64,000 nucleotides of DNA from Winogradskyella forsetii (GCF_013394595.1 NZ_CP053348.1:496001-560000); one strand, 5' to 3'; positions 36,250 through 46,075 are shown, counted from the first letter of the stretch. Translations and numbers: made by a program. The notes: generated from the letters alone by a model not told the origin.

Positions 36250-38859
36250 ATGCCACATACCATTCATAAGATATTATCCCTTTGCTTATTAATGGGTGTG
36301 GCTTTATCGTTCCATTCCTATTCACAGTCTAAAGTTATTAATTCAGGTTGGCAATTCTCTGAGGATCAATCCAACTGGCAAACTGTAAACATTCCGCATA
36401 CTTGGAACAAGACTGATGCCTTTGATGATCTACGCGGTTATAGACGAGGCTTGGGTTATTACCAAAAACAAGTATTTATTCCGCTAGAGGAAAGTGATAA
36501 AATCCATTATTTAAAATTTAATGCCGTAAACCAAGAAGCCACCATTTTAGTCAATGGAATTAAAGTTGGTAGCCACAAAGGCGGTTATACCGCTTTCAAT
36601 TTCAATATTACTGAATTTGTAAAATACAATGCTTATAATCTTATTGAGGTGACTGTCGATAATTCTCACAATGTCGATATTCCGCCGTTAGATGCAGATT
36701 TCACATTCTATGGAGGCATTTATCGCGATGTGGAATTAATCACGCTTTCAAAACAACATTTTAGTTTAGATGATTTTGCGTCGGAAGGTTTTTATATCAA
36801 TTACCCTTACGTTTCTAAAGGTGCTGGAAAAATTGAAGTAACAGGAATAATTAATAATTCAGATGTATCTGATGCTAAATTAAAACTAATCATAAGTCTT
36901 ATTGATCACGAAGATTATTTATTAATAGATAGAACTGAAAAGTTTGAAATAAAGTCTAAATCTTCCGAAAGCATTGTAAGTAGTACTTTGAAAATAGTGC
37001 ATCCAAAGCTTTGGTCACCAGAAAGTCCATATTTATATAAGCTCAAACTAGTTCTACAAGATAACGAAGGAAATATTTTAGATTCTAAAACTTCTAACGT
37101 AGGTTTTCGTTGGGCATCTGTAGATCCAGAGAAAGGCTTCTTTTTAAACGGAAAACCAATCAAGTTAATTGGCGTAAATCGTCATCAAGACTATAAAGGT
37201 TTTGGAAATGCAGTACCAATGGCGCTTCAAAAAGAGGATATTCATCTCATAAAAGATATGGGTGCAAATGTGGTACGATTTGCCCATTATCCGCATTCAC
37301 GAGCACTTTATGATTTATGTGATGAACTTGGCATTTTAGTTTGGACAGAAATACCCGTCATTAACTTAGTGACAGACTCAAAAGCCTATTTTGATGTGAG
37401 TTTAGCCATGCAAAAAGAGCATATTAAGCAGTATTACAACCATCCATCGGTCGTGATGTTTGGTTACATGAATGAGATTTTTATCCGTTTGGCATTCAAT
37501 AATAAATTAACAGCTGCAGATAAAGAAAACTTAAAAGTAGAATCCGTAAAATTAGCCACACAACTCGAAAATTTAACGCGTAGACTGGCACCACACCACA
37601 TAACCGTTATGGCTTGCCACCTTAACGAGGTTTATAACGAAACAGGCATTGCAGATTTGCCAATGCTATTGGGTTGGAACTTGTATTTTGGTTGGTACGA
37701 TAGACAGATTGAAGATTTAGGGCCTTTTTTAGATGAACAACATAGGCGTTTCCCAAATCGAGTCTTGTTTTTGTCAGAATATGGTCCTGGAGCAGACGTT
37801 AGGATTTTTACGGATAATCCTAAAAAGTTCGATTTTTCAACTGACTATCAGGCAAAACTCCACCAATCCTATTACAAGCAAATTACAGACAGACCATTCA
37901 TGGCAGGCATGACCGCTTGGAATTTTGCCGATTTTGGGTCAGAGTTTCGTGGCGATGCCATTCCACATGTCAACCAAAAAGGTTTGGTACAATACGACAG
38001 AACACCCAAAGATGTTTACTACTGGTACAAATCGGTTTTAGATGATACTGAACCATTCGTGTACATAGCAACAGCGTATCTAAACGGACTCACATTGTTT
38101 CAAAATGAAACCTATCCTATCCAAATCTATTCCAACCAAAAGGAAGCTTCGGTCATATTGAATGGTAAAACTTTAAAAACCGTTCAGTTTGAAAATGGTG
38201 TTGCAACAATAGAGGTGCCTTTTGAGCATGGGAAAAATAAGATTAATGTTGTTTCTGGTGACATTGATATTCAAAACGAAATAGACATCAATAGAATACA
38301 AAGCTTAGATTTTAATGATTTCGAACGTTTTGGAATCAATATTGGCGCTCATTTCTATTTTTATGACGAAGAACGAAACATCACCTTCGTGCCAGACCAG
38401 CCTTATAAACTAAATTGGTTTGGACATATTAATGGTGAAGCTTTCGGTATGACAAAAGATAAAAATCAAGGCATTCCGCATAATATTAAAAATTCAACCT
38501 CAGAACCGCTTTTTCAAACAATGCTTGAGGCTTGCTCAACGTATAAAGTCGATATTCCAAACGGAAGGTATAAAGTGGATTTGTTTTTTGTTGAACCTCA
38601 AATAAGAGCCAATGAAAACATTTATAATTTAAAGGAAACCAAAGCTAATGCTGATCAGAAGCAACGTGTTTTTGATGTTTCCGTAAATGATGTAATAGTT
38701 GAAAAACAATTCAATATAGCAAATTCATATCCCGAAAAATATGGAGTTACGTTATCAACAACTATTGAAGTGGCTGATAATAAAGGTTTGAGTATAGTGT
38801 TAAATCCTATTGAAGGTAAGCCTGTAATTAGTGGTGTCTTAATAGAAAAAATGAAATAA
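36250..38859 (+). CDS. GH2 family hydrolase with C-terminal malectin-like domain
   Basis: The 869-residue protein with a signal peptide (about 1-25) has the GH2 order: sugar-binding domain (about 30-185, WQTVNIPHTWN, YRRGLGYYQKQV), Ig-like domain (about 190-290), and TIM barrel (about 292-600) with acid/base Glu in MFGYMNE (about 409) and nucleophile Glu in FLSEYGPGAD (about 510). The last ~140 residues resemble a malectin carbohydrate-binding domain. GH2 covers beta-galactosidase, beta-glucuronidase and others; the substrate cannot be fixed here. It begins ten bases after the second GH3 and likely removes side chains. Confidence 0.85.
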   Translation: MPHTIHKILSLCLLMGVALSFHSYSQSKVINSGWQFSEDQSNWQTVNIPHTWNKTDAFDDLRGYRRGLGYYQKQVFIPLEESDKIHYLKFNAVNQEATILVNGIKVGSHKGGYTAFNFNITEFVKYNAYNLIEVTVDNSHNVDIPPLDADFTFYGGIYRDVELITLSKQHFSLDDFASEGFYINYPYVSKGAGKIEVTGIINNSDVSDAKLKLIISLIDHEDYLLIDRTEKFEIKSKSSESIVSSTLKIVHPKLWSPESPYLYKLKLVLQDNEGNILDSKTSNVGFRWASVDPEKGFFLNGKPIKLIGVNRHQDYKGFGNAVPMALQKEDIHLIKDMGANVVRFAHYPHSRALYDLCDELGILVWTEIPVINLVTDSKAYFDVSLAMQKEHIKQYYNHPSVVMFGYMNEIFIRLAFNNKLTAADKENLKVESVKLATQLENLTRRLAPHHITVMACHLNEVYNETGIADLPMLLGWNLYFGWYDRQIEDLGPFLDEQHRRFPNRVLFLSEYGPGADVRIFTDNPKKFDFSTDYQAKLHQSYYKQITDRPFMAGMTAWNFADFGSEFRGDAIPHVNQKGLVQYDRTPKDVYYWYKSVLDDTEPFVYIATAYLNGLTLFQNETYPIQIYSNQKEASVILNGKTLKTVQFENGVATIEVPFEHGKNKINVVSGDIDIQNEIDINRIQSLDFNDFERFGINIGAHFYFYDEERNITFVPDQPYKLNWFGHINGEAFGMTKDKNQGIPHNIKNSTSEPLFQTMLEACSTYKVDIPNGRYKVDLFFVEPQIRANENIYNLKETKANADQKQRVFDVSVNDVIVEKQFNIANSYPEKYGVTLSTTIEVADNKGLSIVLNPIEGKPVISGVLIEKMK

Positions 38860-38871
38860 TTCAGTATGGAA

Positions 38872-38900
38872 ATCTTTTAGGTTTTTAAAACCTTAAAGAT
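38872..38900. repeat. dispersed palindromic repeat (family A) copy
   Basis: ATCTTTTAGGTTTT and AAAACCTTAAAGAT arms form a near-perfect palindrome between the GH2 and esterase genes. Confidence 0.65.
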
Positions 38901-38917
38901 CTGATAAACAATCAATA

Positions 38918-39808
38918 ATGAAAAACAAAATCTTCATATTATTTACTTTCATCACTTTCGGCATTTCCGCACAAAACATGGAAACTTTCATCTATGCCAT
39001 TAAAGGAAACGACACACTTAGAATGGATGTGTTCACACCAAAAAATATTAAAAAAGCAGACACACTTCCCGTATTACTTTGGATGCATGGAGGCGGATTT
39101 TCAGGAAGTCATAGAGCGTATCCAGATGATAATGAATTGGTAAAATACGTAGCAAAAGAACAGAATTATATTGGCGTTTCTATTGATTATCGCTTATTAA
39201 GAAAAGGAACAACTACTGGTTTTGGCTGCGACTGCACCAAAGATGAAAAACTCGAAACCTTTAAACAAGCTGCAATTGATTATATGGACGCGGCAAAATA
39301 CATGGTTGAACATGCCGGAAAACTTCAAATAGATACCACCAAAATTATAGCAGGCGGCAGTAGTGCAGGGGCAGAAGGCATTCTGAATGCGGTATTTATG
39401 CGAGAATATTTCATTACAAATAAAGAAACCTATAAAAATGTGAAATTTGCAGGCCTGTTTTCTTGCGCTGGAGCTGTAGTTGATGCAAGTTACATTACAG
39501 AAGAAAATGCAATTCCTTCCGTTTTATTCCATGGAACCAAAGATCAATTGGTGCCATTCGGCAATGCGCCGCATCACTATTGTGAACCAACAAGAGATGG
39601 TTATATTATGCTAGATGGTTCCGAAGTTATTGCAGAGAAACTCGAAGATTTTGACACCTCTTATTATTTTAATATTGTAAGAGGCGGACGGCACGAAATT
39701 TCACGAATCCCATTTGAAGATTTAGAAAAAGTGTTCCAGTTTTTTGAACAAACTGTTATTAGCGATGAAGTGATTCAAACTAAAATTATAAAAACCAAGC
39801 AACCATGA
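38918..39808 (+). CDS. secreted alpha/beta-hydrolase (carboxylesterase type)
   Basis: The 296-residue protein with a signal peptide (about 1-18) has the carboxylesterase HGGGF oxyanion motif (WMHGGGFSG), the nucleophile elbow AGGSSAGAEG (Ser about 149), an Asp in FHGTKDQLVPF and His in RGGRHEIS. This is a complete esterase triad. It overlaps the sulfatase start by four bases (ATGA), so the two are likely co-translated and may strip acyl and sulfate groups from the same glycan. The acyl group is unknown. Confidence 0.78.
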   Translation: MKNKIFILFTFITFGISAQNMETFIYAIKGNDTLRMDVFTPKNIKKADTLPVLLWMHGGGFSGSHRAYPDDNELVKYVAKEQNYIGVSIDYRLLRKGTTTGFGCDCTKDEKLETFKQAAIDYMDAAKYMVEHAGKLQIDTTKIIAGGSSAGAEGILNAVFMREYFITNKETYKNVKFAGLFSCAGAVVDASYITEENAIPSVLFHGTKDQLVPFGNAPHHYCEPTRDGYIMLDGSEVIAEKLEDFDTSYYFNIVRGGRHEISRIPFEDLEKVFQFFEQTVISDEVIQTKIIKTKQP

Positions 39809-41499
39809 GATATCTAATACTGACATTAGTTGTGCTTTTTGCCTTTCTGTCCTGCAAAGATAATGTAGAAGAAAAGAAGGAGGAGGTAAAGCCAAAGCCA
39901 CGTCCAAACATCGTGTATATCATGGCAGATGATCATGCCGAACAGGCAATAAGTGCTTACGGTCACCCAATAAGCCAACTGGCGCCAACACCAAATATTG
40001 ATAGAATTGCCAATGAAGGCGCACTCTTTAAAAATAACTTTTGTACCAATTCTATTTGCGGACCAAGTAGAGCGGTAGTATTAACGGGTAAGTTCAGTCA
40101 TGTCAATGGTTTTAGAATGAATGGCGACCAATTTGACGGCAGCCAACAAACATTTCCTAAGTTATTACAGAAAGCAGGCTACAATACAGCAGTCATCGGA
40201 AAATGGCACTTACATGGTCTGCCACAAGGGTTTGATTATTGGAAAATTCTAACGGATCAAGGCAATTATTATAATCCAGATTTTATCTCTGTGAACGAAG
40301 AAACAAAAGTAGCCGACACCACTCGAATCGAAGGTTATACCACAGATATAATTACTCAAGATGGTTTGGCTTATCTCAACTCGGTAAAGGATAGTAATAA
40401 GCCATTTATGCTGATGTTGCAACACAAGGCTCCACACAGAAACTGGATGCCAGCCTTAAGACATGCCAATAAATTTGACGATGTTGAATTTCCACTACCT
40501 GGTACTTATTTTACTGCTCACGAAGGCTCATTAGGTTCCCAAAACCAACAACAAACAATTTATAAGGATATGTATGAAGGTCACGATCTAAAGTTGACCA
40601 AAAAGAAAGGTAGCCCTGAATTGGCATGGAATCCATGGAAAACAGATTTTGAACGTATGACGCCAGAGCAAAGAACGGCTTGGGATGAAGCGTATCAAGC
40701 TAAAAATGATGCCTTTCATGAGGCGAATCTTTCAGGGAAAGAGCTGGCAAAATATAAAGGACAACGTTATTTACAGGAATATTTGGCAACAATTGCTGCT
40801 GTTGATGAAGGTGTAGGACAGGTTTTGGATTTTCTTGAAAAGAATGGGTTAGCCGAAAATACTATTGTCATTTACACCACGGATCAAGGCTTTTATCTCG
40901 GTGAAAAGGGCTGGTTCGATAAACGTTATATGTATGAGGAATCTTTGGCCATGCCTTTGGTTGTAAAATATCCTGAGGTCATAAAACCAGGAACAGTCAT
41001 TGATGCCATGACCCAGAACCTTGATTTTGCCGAAACATTTTTGGATTATGCGCAAGTTGAAATTCCAACGGATATGCAAGGAAAATCACTTCGACCGTTA
41101 TTGGAAAATTCATTTGAAGGCGACCAATTTAGAGATGCAGTCTATTATCATTATTACGATTATCCGGCTTTTCACATGGTGAAAAAACATTATGGTGTAC
41201 GAACAGAACGTTATAAATTAATGCACTTTTATGATGATATCGATACTTGGGAATTATATGATTTGGAAGAAGATCCAAAAGAAATCAATAACCAAATCGA
41301 TAACCCTGAATACGATGAGGTTGAAGCTAAACTGAGAACAAAACTAGCTGAACTTCAAGAGAAATACGAAGTTACACCAACGGATTTTGAGCGTGCACCA
41401 GAAAAGCGTGTTGAGCGTGCGTATAAGCAATTTGAAAAGCTTCGTGGTAAAACAGGGACATCTTATGATCCAGTGACTGATACAGATACGAAATTATAA
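39805..41499 (+). CDS. S1-family sulfatase, lipoprotein
   Basis: The 564-residue lipoprotein (FLSCKDN) has IVYIMADDHAEQA (two metal Asp), the formylglycine motif CGPSR with Cys85, VIGKWHLHG, LMLQHKAPHRNW and TTDQGFYLGEKGWFDKR. These are all conserved blocks of S1 sulfatases. Cys85 needs oxidation to formylglycine by a maturase (anSME or FGE) that is not in this window. Its presence implies that the target polysaccharide carries sulfate esters, typical of marine algal glycans. The exact subfamily cannot be assigned by eye. Confidence 0.9.
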   Translation: MRYLILTLVVLFAFLSCKDNVEEKKEEVKPKPRPNIVYIMADDHAEQAISAYGHPISQLAPTPNIDRIANEGALFKNNFCTNSICGPSRAVVLTGKFSHVNGFRMNGDQFDGSQQTFPKLLQKAGYNTAVIGKWHLHGLPQGFDYWKILTDQGNYYNPDFISVNEETKVADTTRIEGYTTDIITQDGLAYLNSVKDSNKPFMLMLQHKAPHRNWMPALRHANKFDDVEFPLPGTYFTAHEGSLGSQNQQQTIYKDMYEGHDLKLTKKKGSPELAWNPWKTDFERMTPEQRTAWDEAYQAKNDAFHEANLSGKELAKYKGQRYLQEYLATIAAVDEGVGQVLDFLEKNGLAENTIVIYTTDQGFYLGEKGWFDKRYMYEESLAMPLVVKYPEVIKPGTVIDAMTQNLDFAETFLDYAQVEIPTDMQGKSLRPLLENSFEGDQFRDAVYYHYYDYPAFHMVKKHYGVRTERYKLMHFYDDIDTWELYDLEEDPKEINNQIDNPEYDEVEAKLRTKLAELQEKYEVTPTDFERAPEKRVERAYKQFEKLRGKTGTSYDPVTDTDTKL

Positions 41500-41511
41500 A
41501 GAAACTATTTT

Positions 41512-41544
41512 AGACCTTTCAGGTTTTCAAAACCTGAAAGGTCT
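41512..41544. repeat. perfect 33-bp palindrome (family A)
   Basis: Sixteen-base arms (AGACCTTTCAGGTTTT and its complement) around one central base lie in the sulfatase-GH43 gap. It is the most perfect member of the family and might end the sulfatase transcript. Confidence 0.75.
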
Positions 41545-41561
41545 GGAAACGAAATTTAAAT

Positions 41562-43418
41562 ATGAAAAATTTATACATTCTAACATTAATTTTACTTGCA
41601 TTTTCGTGTAAGAATACCACTGAAAAAACTGAGGCTAGTTCTAATTTAGGTGATAAAACAGTCTCGAAACATCGGGATCAAAACGAGGCGCAAACTTATA
41701 TCAACCCATTGGATATAGACTACACTTACATGTTGTATAATTCAAGCAAAAACAAATCGTACCGTTCTGGGGCAGATCCGGCAGTGATTGAATTTAAAGG
41801 GGAATACTATATGTTTGTCACGCGTTCTTTTGGGTATTGGCATTCTAAGGACTTAGTGAATTGGAAATTCATCAAACCACAACAATGGTTTTTCGAAGGC
41901 AGCAATGCGCCGACAGCTTTCAACTATAAAGATTCGTTAGTGTATTTTGCTGGCGATCCAGCGGGTTATGGTAGTATACTTTACACGGACGATCCTAAAA
42001 AAGGCAAGTGGACACCCACAGCCTCTATTTCCAGTAATATTCAAGATTCAGAATTGTTTATTGATGATGATGGTAAGACCTATTTGTATTGGGGAAGTTC
42101 TAATGTGCATCCGCTTCGCGTGAAGATGCTTAATAAGGATGATCGATTTTTAGAAACTGGTGAGCGAAAAGAATTATTCAACCTTGTCGAAGCAGAACAC
42201 GGTTGGGAACGTTTTGGAGAAAACAACTTTCATCCAACGCTAAAAGAAGGTTATATGGAAGGGGCTTCCATGACCAAACACAACGGAAAATATTATTTGC
42301 AGTATGCAGCGCCAGGCACACAATTTAATGTGTATGCTGATGGTGTTTATATAGGTGAAACGCCACTTGGTCCTTTTGAATACATGAAAAATAATCCCAT
42401 GAGCTTTAAACCTGGCGGATTTACAAATGGTGCTGGACATGGTATAACAGTTAAGCAAACCAACGGTCAATATTGGCATTTTGCCACTATGGCGTTGGCG
42501 TCTAATGCACAATGGGAACGGCGTCTTTGTATGTTTCCGACGTATTTTGATGATGAAGGTTTAATGTATACGAATACAGCTTATGGTGATTATCCACGGT
42601 TTGGACCTAGCCATCCAACCAAAGCAGGGCATCACAACGGTTGGATGTTACTGTCTTACAAAGGTGATGTCACCGTATCGTCTTCTTTAAAACAAGTTAT
42701 GAAATTCACTTCAAACGACGATGAGGTAGAAGAGAAAGAATTACCTGTTGAAACAACTGCTGAAGGACAAATCACTTCTTCAGTATTAACAGACGAAAAC
42801 CCAAAAACCTTTTGGGTTGCGGAAGCTAATGACGATAAACAGTGGATGACTATCGAAATGAAAAACGCAGGAACTATTCATGCTTTACAACTAAATTTTC
42901 ACGATCATGAATCTGGAATATACACACGTGTTGAAGGCTTAAGACATCGTTTTACGATTGAGGCTTCCGACGATGGCACCAACTGGCAAACGGTTGTTGA
43001 TAGAAGTAAAAGTGATATTGATGCACCAAATGCTTACATGGTATTAGATAAGCCTGTCAAAGCGAAATATGTACGTTATAACAATGTAGAAGTGCCAGGT
43101 GAAAACTTCGCCATGTCCGAAATTAGAGTTTTTGGATTAGGCTTAGACGAAAAACCAGCAGAAGTAACAGGGTTTGAAATTAATAGAGAAAAAGATCGCA
43201 GAGATGCCTCATTTTCTTGGAATCCTGTTGAAGGCGCTCAAGGTTATAACATACGCTGGGGAATTGCAAAAGATAAGCTTTATCAATCGTGGCAAGTTTA
43301 TGATACCACCAATCATTTTATGAGAAATCTAGATCGAGATACGCCTTATTATTTTACTATCGAAGCGTTTAATGAAAATGGAATTTCAGAAAAAAGTAAA
43401 ATTTTATTTATTCAATAA
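41562..43418 (+). CDS. GH43-like hydrolase with F5/8C (CBM32-like) and FnIII domains, lipoprotein
   Basis: The 618-residue lipoprotein (LLAFSCKNT) has a five-blade propeller (about 50-375) with catalytic-type acidic residues in RSGADPAVI, DSELFIDDDGKTYLYWGSS and MEGASM. An F5/8 type C module follows (about 395-530, with the FHDHESGIYTR and VRYNNVEVPG regions), then a fibronectin type III domain (about 535-618). GH43 enzymes mostly remove arabinose, xylose or galactose residues, so a side-chain role is likely. The carbohydrate-binding module would anchor it to the polymer. Confidence 0.82.
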   Translation: MKNLYILTLILLAFSCKNTTEKTEASSNLGDKTVSKHRDQNEAQTYINPLDIDYTYMLYNSSKNKSYRSGADPAVIEFKGEYYMFVTRSFGYWHSKDLVNWKFIKPQQWFFEGSNAPTAFNYKDSLVYFAGDPAGYGSILYTDDPKKGKWTPTASISSNIQDSELFIDDDGKTYLYWGSSNVHPLRVKMLNKDDRFLETGERKELFNLVEAEHGWERFGENNFHPTLKEGYMEGASMTKHNGKYYLQYAAPGTQFNVYADGVYIGETPLGPFEYMKNNPMSFKPGGFTNGAGHGITVKQTNGQYWHFATMALASNAQWERRLCMFPTYFDDEGLMYTNTAYGDYPRFGPSHPTKAGHHNGWMLLSYKGDVTVSSSLKQVMKFTSNDDEVEEKELPVETTAEGQITSSVLTDENPKTFWVAEANDDKQWMTIEMKNAGTIHALQLNFHDHESGIYTRVEGLRHRFTIEASDDGTNWQTVVDRSKSDIDAPNAYMVLDKPVKAKYVRYNNVEVPGENFAMSEIRVFGLGLDEKPAEVTGFEINREKDRRDASFSWNPVEGAQGYNIRWGIAKDKLYQSWQVYDTTNHFMRNLDRDTPYYFTIEAFNENGISEKSKILFIQ

Positions 43419-43428
43419 ATTAATAAAA

Positions 43429-44250
43429 ATGAAACATATAATAGTCATGGTTTTAGCCATTTCAAGTTTTGGGTTTGCCCAAGATTTTTCGGTAATGTCA
43501 TATAATATCAAATTAGACTACCCAAAAGAAGGCAAAAACAGTTGGGAAAGTCGACAGGAATTTTTAACGAACCAAATTAAGTTTTATGAGCCAGATGTTT
43601 TAGGCGTGCAAGAAGCAATGCCAAACCAGATGCGAGCCATGGATAGTCTTTTGGTAGAATATAGTTTTGTTGGCGTTGGTCGTGATGATGGAAAGGATAA
43701 GGGCGAATATTCCGCAATTTTTTACAAAAACAAAAATTTAGAAGTCATACAGTCTGGTACATTTTGGCTATCTGATACGCCAACGGAAGTATCTATGGGT
43801 TGGGATGCCGTCTGCAATAGGATTTGCACATATGCATTGTTTGAAGATATAGATTCTAAGAAGAAGTTTTGGGCTTTTAATACGCATTTTGATCATATAG
43901 GCAAGGAAGCCCGAAAGAACAGTGCAACATTAATCATTGAAAAAATTAAGGAGCTCAATTCAGAGAATTATCCTATTGTATTAACGGGTGATTTTAATAT
44001 GGAACCAGATCATGAGAGTATAAATTATATTAAAACTGAGTTGAAAGATTCAAAAGATATAGCAGACCTAGATTTTGGGCCAGAAGGTACCTTTAACGGA
44101 TTTCATTTTGACAAACCTGTGACTAGACGTATTGATTTTGCCTTTGTCAGTGAAAATGTTGAAGTTTCTAAATATGCAGTTTTAAGCGATAATTGGGATT
44201 TGCGCTATCCTTCAGATCATATGCCTGTTTTCATTAGAATAAAAATTTAA
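43429..44250 (+). CDS. secreted endonuclease/exonuclease/phosphatase-family protein
   Basis: I start at the ATG for MKHIIVMVLAISSF, ten bases after the GH43 stop, because it opens a clear signal peptide; an upstream in-frame ATG lies inside GH43. The mature ~255 residues show the family blocks VMSYNIKLD, VLGVQEAM, FNTHFDHIG, LTGDFNMEPD and SDHMPV. Such proteins in glycan loci have no agreed role; they may hydrolyse phosphodiesters on glycans or lipids. The catalytic Glu, Asp and His residues are present. Confidence 0.83.
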   Translation: MKHIIVMVLAISSFGFAQDFSVMSYNIKLDYPKEGKNSWESRQEFLTNQIKFYEPDVLGVQEAMPNQMRAMDSLLVEYSFVGVGRDDGKDKGEYSAIFYKNKNLEVIQSGTFWLSDTPTEVSMGWDAVCNRICTYALFEDIDSKKKFWAFNTHFDHIGKEARKNSATLIIEKIKELNSENYPIVLTGDFNMEPDHESINYIKTELKDSKDIADLDFGPEGTFNGFHFDKPVTRRIDFAFVSENVEVSKYAVLSDNWDLRYPSDHMPVFIRIKI

Positions 44251-44310
44251 ATAGTCCATATCTGGATTAAATCAAAACAACTAAACTAATATTAAAATAA
44301 ATACTAAAAG

Positions 44311-45687
44311 ATGAAAAAAGGTGGTTTCTTATTATTAATTGCGGCAGTCTCAGCTTTAGGAGGCTTACTATTTGGTTACGATACAGGTGTTATCAATGGC
44401 GCACAGTTTTACCTTACCGAATATTTCGATTTAAGTGATGGGTTAAAAGGTTGGGTCGTAGGAAGCGCTCTTTTAGGGTGTTTTGTAGGTGCTATTATTG
44501 CTGGACCGTTGAGTATTAAGATAGGAAGAAAATGGTCTTTGATTATTTCGGCCATATTCTTTACGGTTTCTGCATATGGATCTGGTTTGCCAGAGATTTT
44601 TCCGCAATCGGTAACGATGTTAGTAATTTTTAGAATTATAGGTGGTTTAGGTATTGGTGTGGCATCGATGAATGCACCTATGTACATTGCTGAGATTGCA
44701 CCATCAAATATTAGGGGACGGATGGTAACCTATTACCAACTGGCTATCGTTATCGGCTTTTTTGTGGTATTCCTAGCAACTTATTTTATTGGAAATGACT
44801 TAAGCGTAGCAGAAAACATAGAATTCGGCTGGCGTCGTATGTTTTGGTCAGAATTAGTGCCAAGTATTTTGTTTTTGCTGCTATTGTTCCTTGTTCCTAA
44901 AAGTCCGAGATGGTTGGCTTTAAAAGGAAAAGATGAAGACGCTTTGTCTATTTTGAAGAAAATTAATGATGACGACATAGCAACTGTAGAGATGGCAAAT
45001 ATTAAAGAATCTCTAAATAAATCCAATGATGGTATTAAGGTAAGTTACATGTCTAAAGGAATTTTGGCAATTATCGCTATTGGAACTGTGCTTTCAGTTT
45101 TACAACAATTCACAGGAATCAACGCTGTATTATATTATGGTGCGGATATTTTTGAAAAAGCCCTTGGTTTTGGTAAAGAAGATGTTTTGGCACAGCAAAT
45201 ATTATTGGCCTTTGTGAATTTGGTATTCACTTTTGTGGCGATGTTCACGGTCGATAAATTTGGTAGAAAGCCATTACTTTATATTGGATCTGTTGGAATG
45301 ATTATTGGGTTTTTGCTTTTGGCCATAACGCTTCAACAAAATAGTGTTGGTGTTTTGTCTTTAATAGGTGTATTGGTTTTTATAGCATCATTTGCTTTAT
45401 CTATGGGACCAGTAGTTTGGGTATTATTATCTGAAATGTTTCCAAATAAAATAAGAAGTGTGGCCATGTCAGTCGCAGTGGCAGCACAATGGGCAGCTAA
45501 TTATGTAGTATCACAATCGTTTCCTGTAGTAATGGGCAGTGAAATGAACAATAGTGCTACTTGGAACGGATCCTTACCTTATTATATATTTATAGTTTTC
45601 ATATTAGTTATTGTCTTTGTAACCTATAAGTTTATACCAGAGACAAAAGGGAAGACTTTAGAAGAGATTGAAGGCTTTTGGAAGTAA
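44311..45687 (+). CDS. MFS sugar porter (sugar:H+ symporter family)
   Basis: The 458-residue protein has 12 predicted membrane helices and the sugar-porter signatures: LLFGYDTGVINGA, GRKWSL after helix 2, PKSPRWLALKGK between helices 6 and 7, LQQFTGINAVLYYGADIF in helix 7, and PETKGKTLEEIEGFW at the C-terminus. It would carry the released monosaccharide, probably glucose or xylose-like, across the inner membrane. It closes the polysaccharide locus. Confidence 0.9.
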   Translation: MKKGGFLLLIAAVSALGGLLFGYDTGVINGAQFYLTEYFDLSDGLKGWVVGSALLGCFVGAIIAGPLSIKIGRKWSLIISAIFFTVSAYGSGLPEIFPQSVTMLVIFRIIGGLGIGVASMNAPMYIAEIAPSNIRGRMVTYYQLAIVIGFFVVFLATYFIGNDLSVAENIEFGWRRMFWSELVPSILFLLLLFLVPKSPRWLALKGKDEDALSILKKINDDDIATVEMANIKESLNKSNDGIKVSYMSKGILAIIAIGTVLSVLQQFTGINAVLYYGADIFEKALGFGKEDVLAQQILLAFVNLVFTFVAMFTVDKFGRKPLLYIGSVGMIIGFLLLAITLQQNSVGVLSLIGVLVFIASFALSMGPVVWVLLSEMFPNKIRSVAMSVAVAAQWAANYVVSQSFPVVMGSEMNNSATWNGSLPYYIFIVFILVIVFVTYKFIPETKGKTLEEIEGFWK

Positions 45688-45714
45688 TTGAATTTCTAAA
45701 ATAGTATAAAAACC

Positions 45715-45745
45715 AAAAAACCCGATTCAAACGAACCGGGTTTTT
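45715..45745. terminator. bidirectional terminator-like hairpin (array junction 0)
   Basis: A-tract, CCCGATTC/GAACCGGG stem (one G-U) and T-tract lie 27 bp after the MFS stop codon. It may end PUL transcription and, in reverse, array transcription. Equivalent hairpins occur at 46094-46124, 46474-46504, 46855-46885, 47236-47266, 47617-47647 and 47998-48028. Confidence 0.75.
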
Positions 45746-45747
45746 GA

Positions 45748-45778
45748 TGGTGGTGCTTCCAGCTCCGAAGCTTCGGAG
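45748..45778 (-). repeat. tRNA-Phe 3'-end remnant plus palindrome (junction 0)
   Basis: On the minus strand the 16-bp palindrome is followed by CTGGAAGCACCACCA, one base different from the tRNA-Phe end CTGGAGGCACCACCA. The same pair recurs in each unit. Confidence 0.8.
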
Positions 45779-45793
45779 GAACCATGGACGCAA

Positions 45794-46075
45794 CTATCTT
45801 TTATTGAGGATATCAGTTAGTATGTCATTATCATTAACTAGTTTTAGAATAAATTTTTTGCTTTTCATGCGTTTAACAAATCGCTCGAGATACACGGCAT
45901 CATTCTTTGTTTTGCAGCTATAATTTAAAACAATTTCCCAGTCAATGGCAGCATTTGTAAAGGCTTTTTTGAAATGGTGATTATTATGCAGTATAAGTCT
46001 CAACTCAACGGATGCGGATTCGCCAGTATAAAATTTGTCAAGAGATTTTGAGTATATTATATAAAGACTATGCAT
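45794..46075 (-). CDS. GIY-YIG nuclease, array copy 1 (type A)
   Basis: The 93-residue single-domain protein has the GIY-YIG core MHSLYIIYSKSLDKFYTGES, the Arg of ELRLILHNN and a catalytic-type Glu in VYLERFVKRMKSKKFI. All key residues of the fold are present. It differs from copies 2-6 at three residues (Tyr, Phe and Ala in place of His, Tyr and Glu: IIYS, DKFY, ESAS) and resembles copy 7 there. The ATG comes 18 bases after a terminator-like hairpin, so no ordinary promoter fits between them. Confidence 0.8.
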   Translation of the reverse strand: MHSLYIIYSKSLDKFYTGESASVELRLILHNNHHFKKAFTNAAIDWEIVLNYSCKTKNDAVYLERFVKRMKSKKFILKLVNDNDILTDILNKR

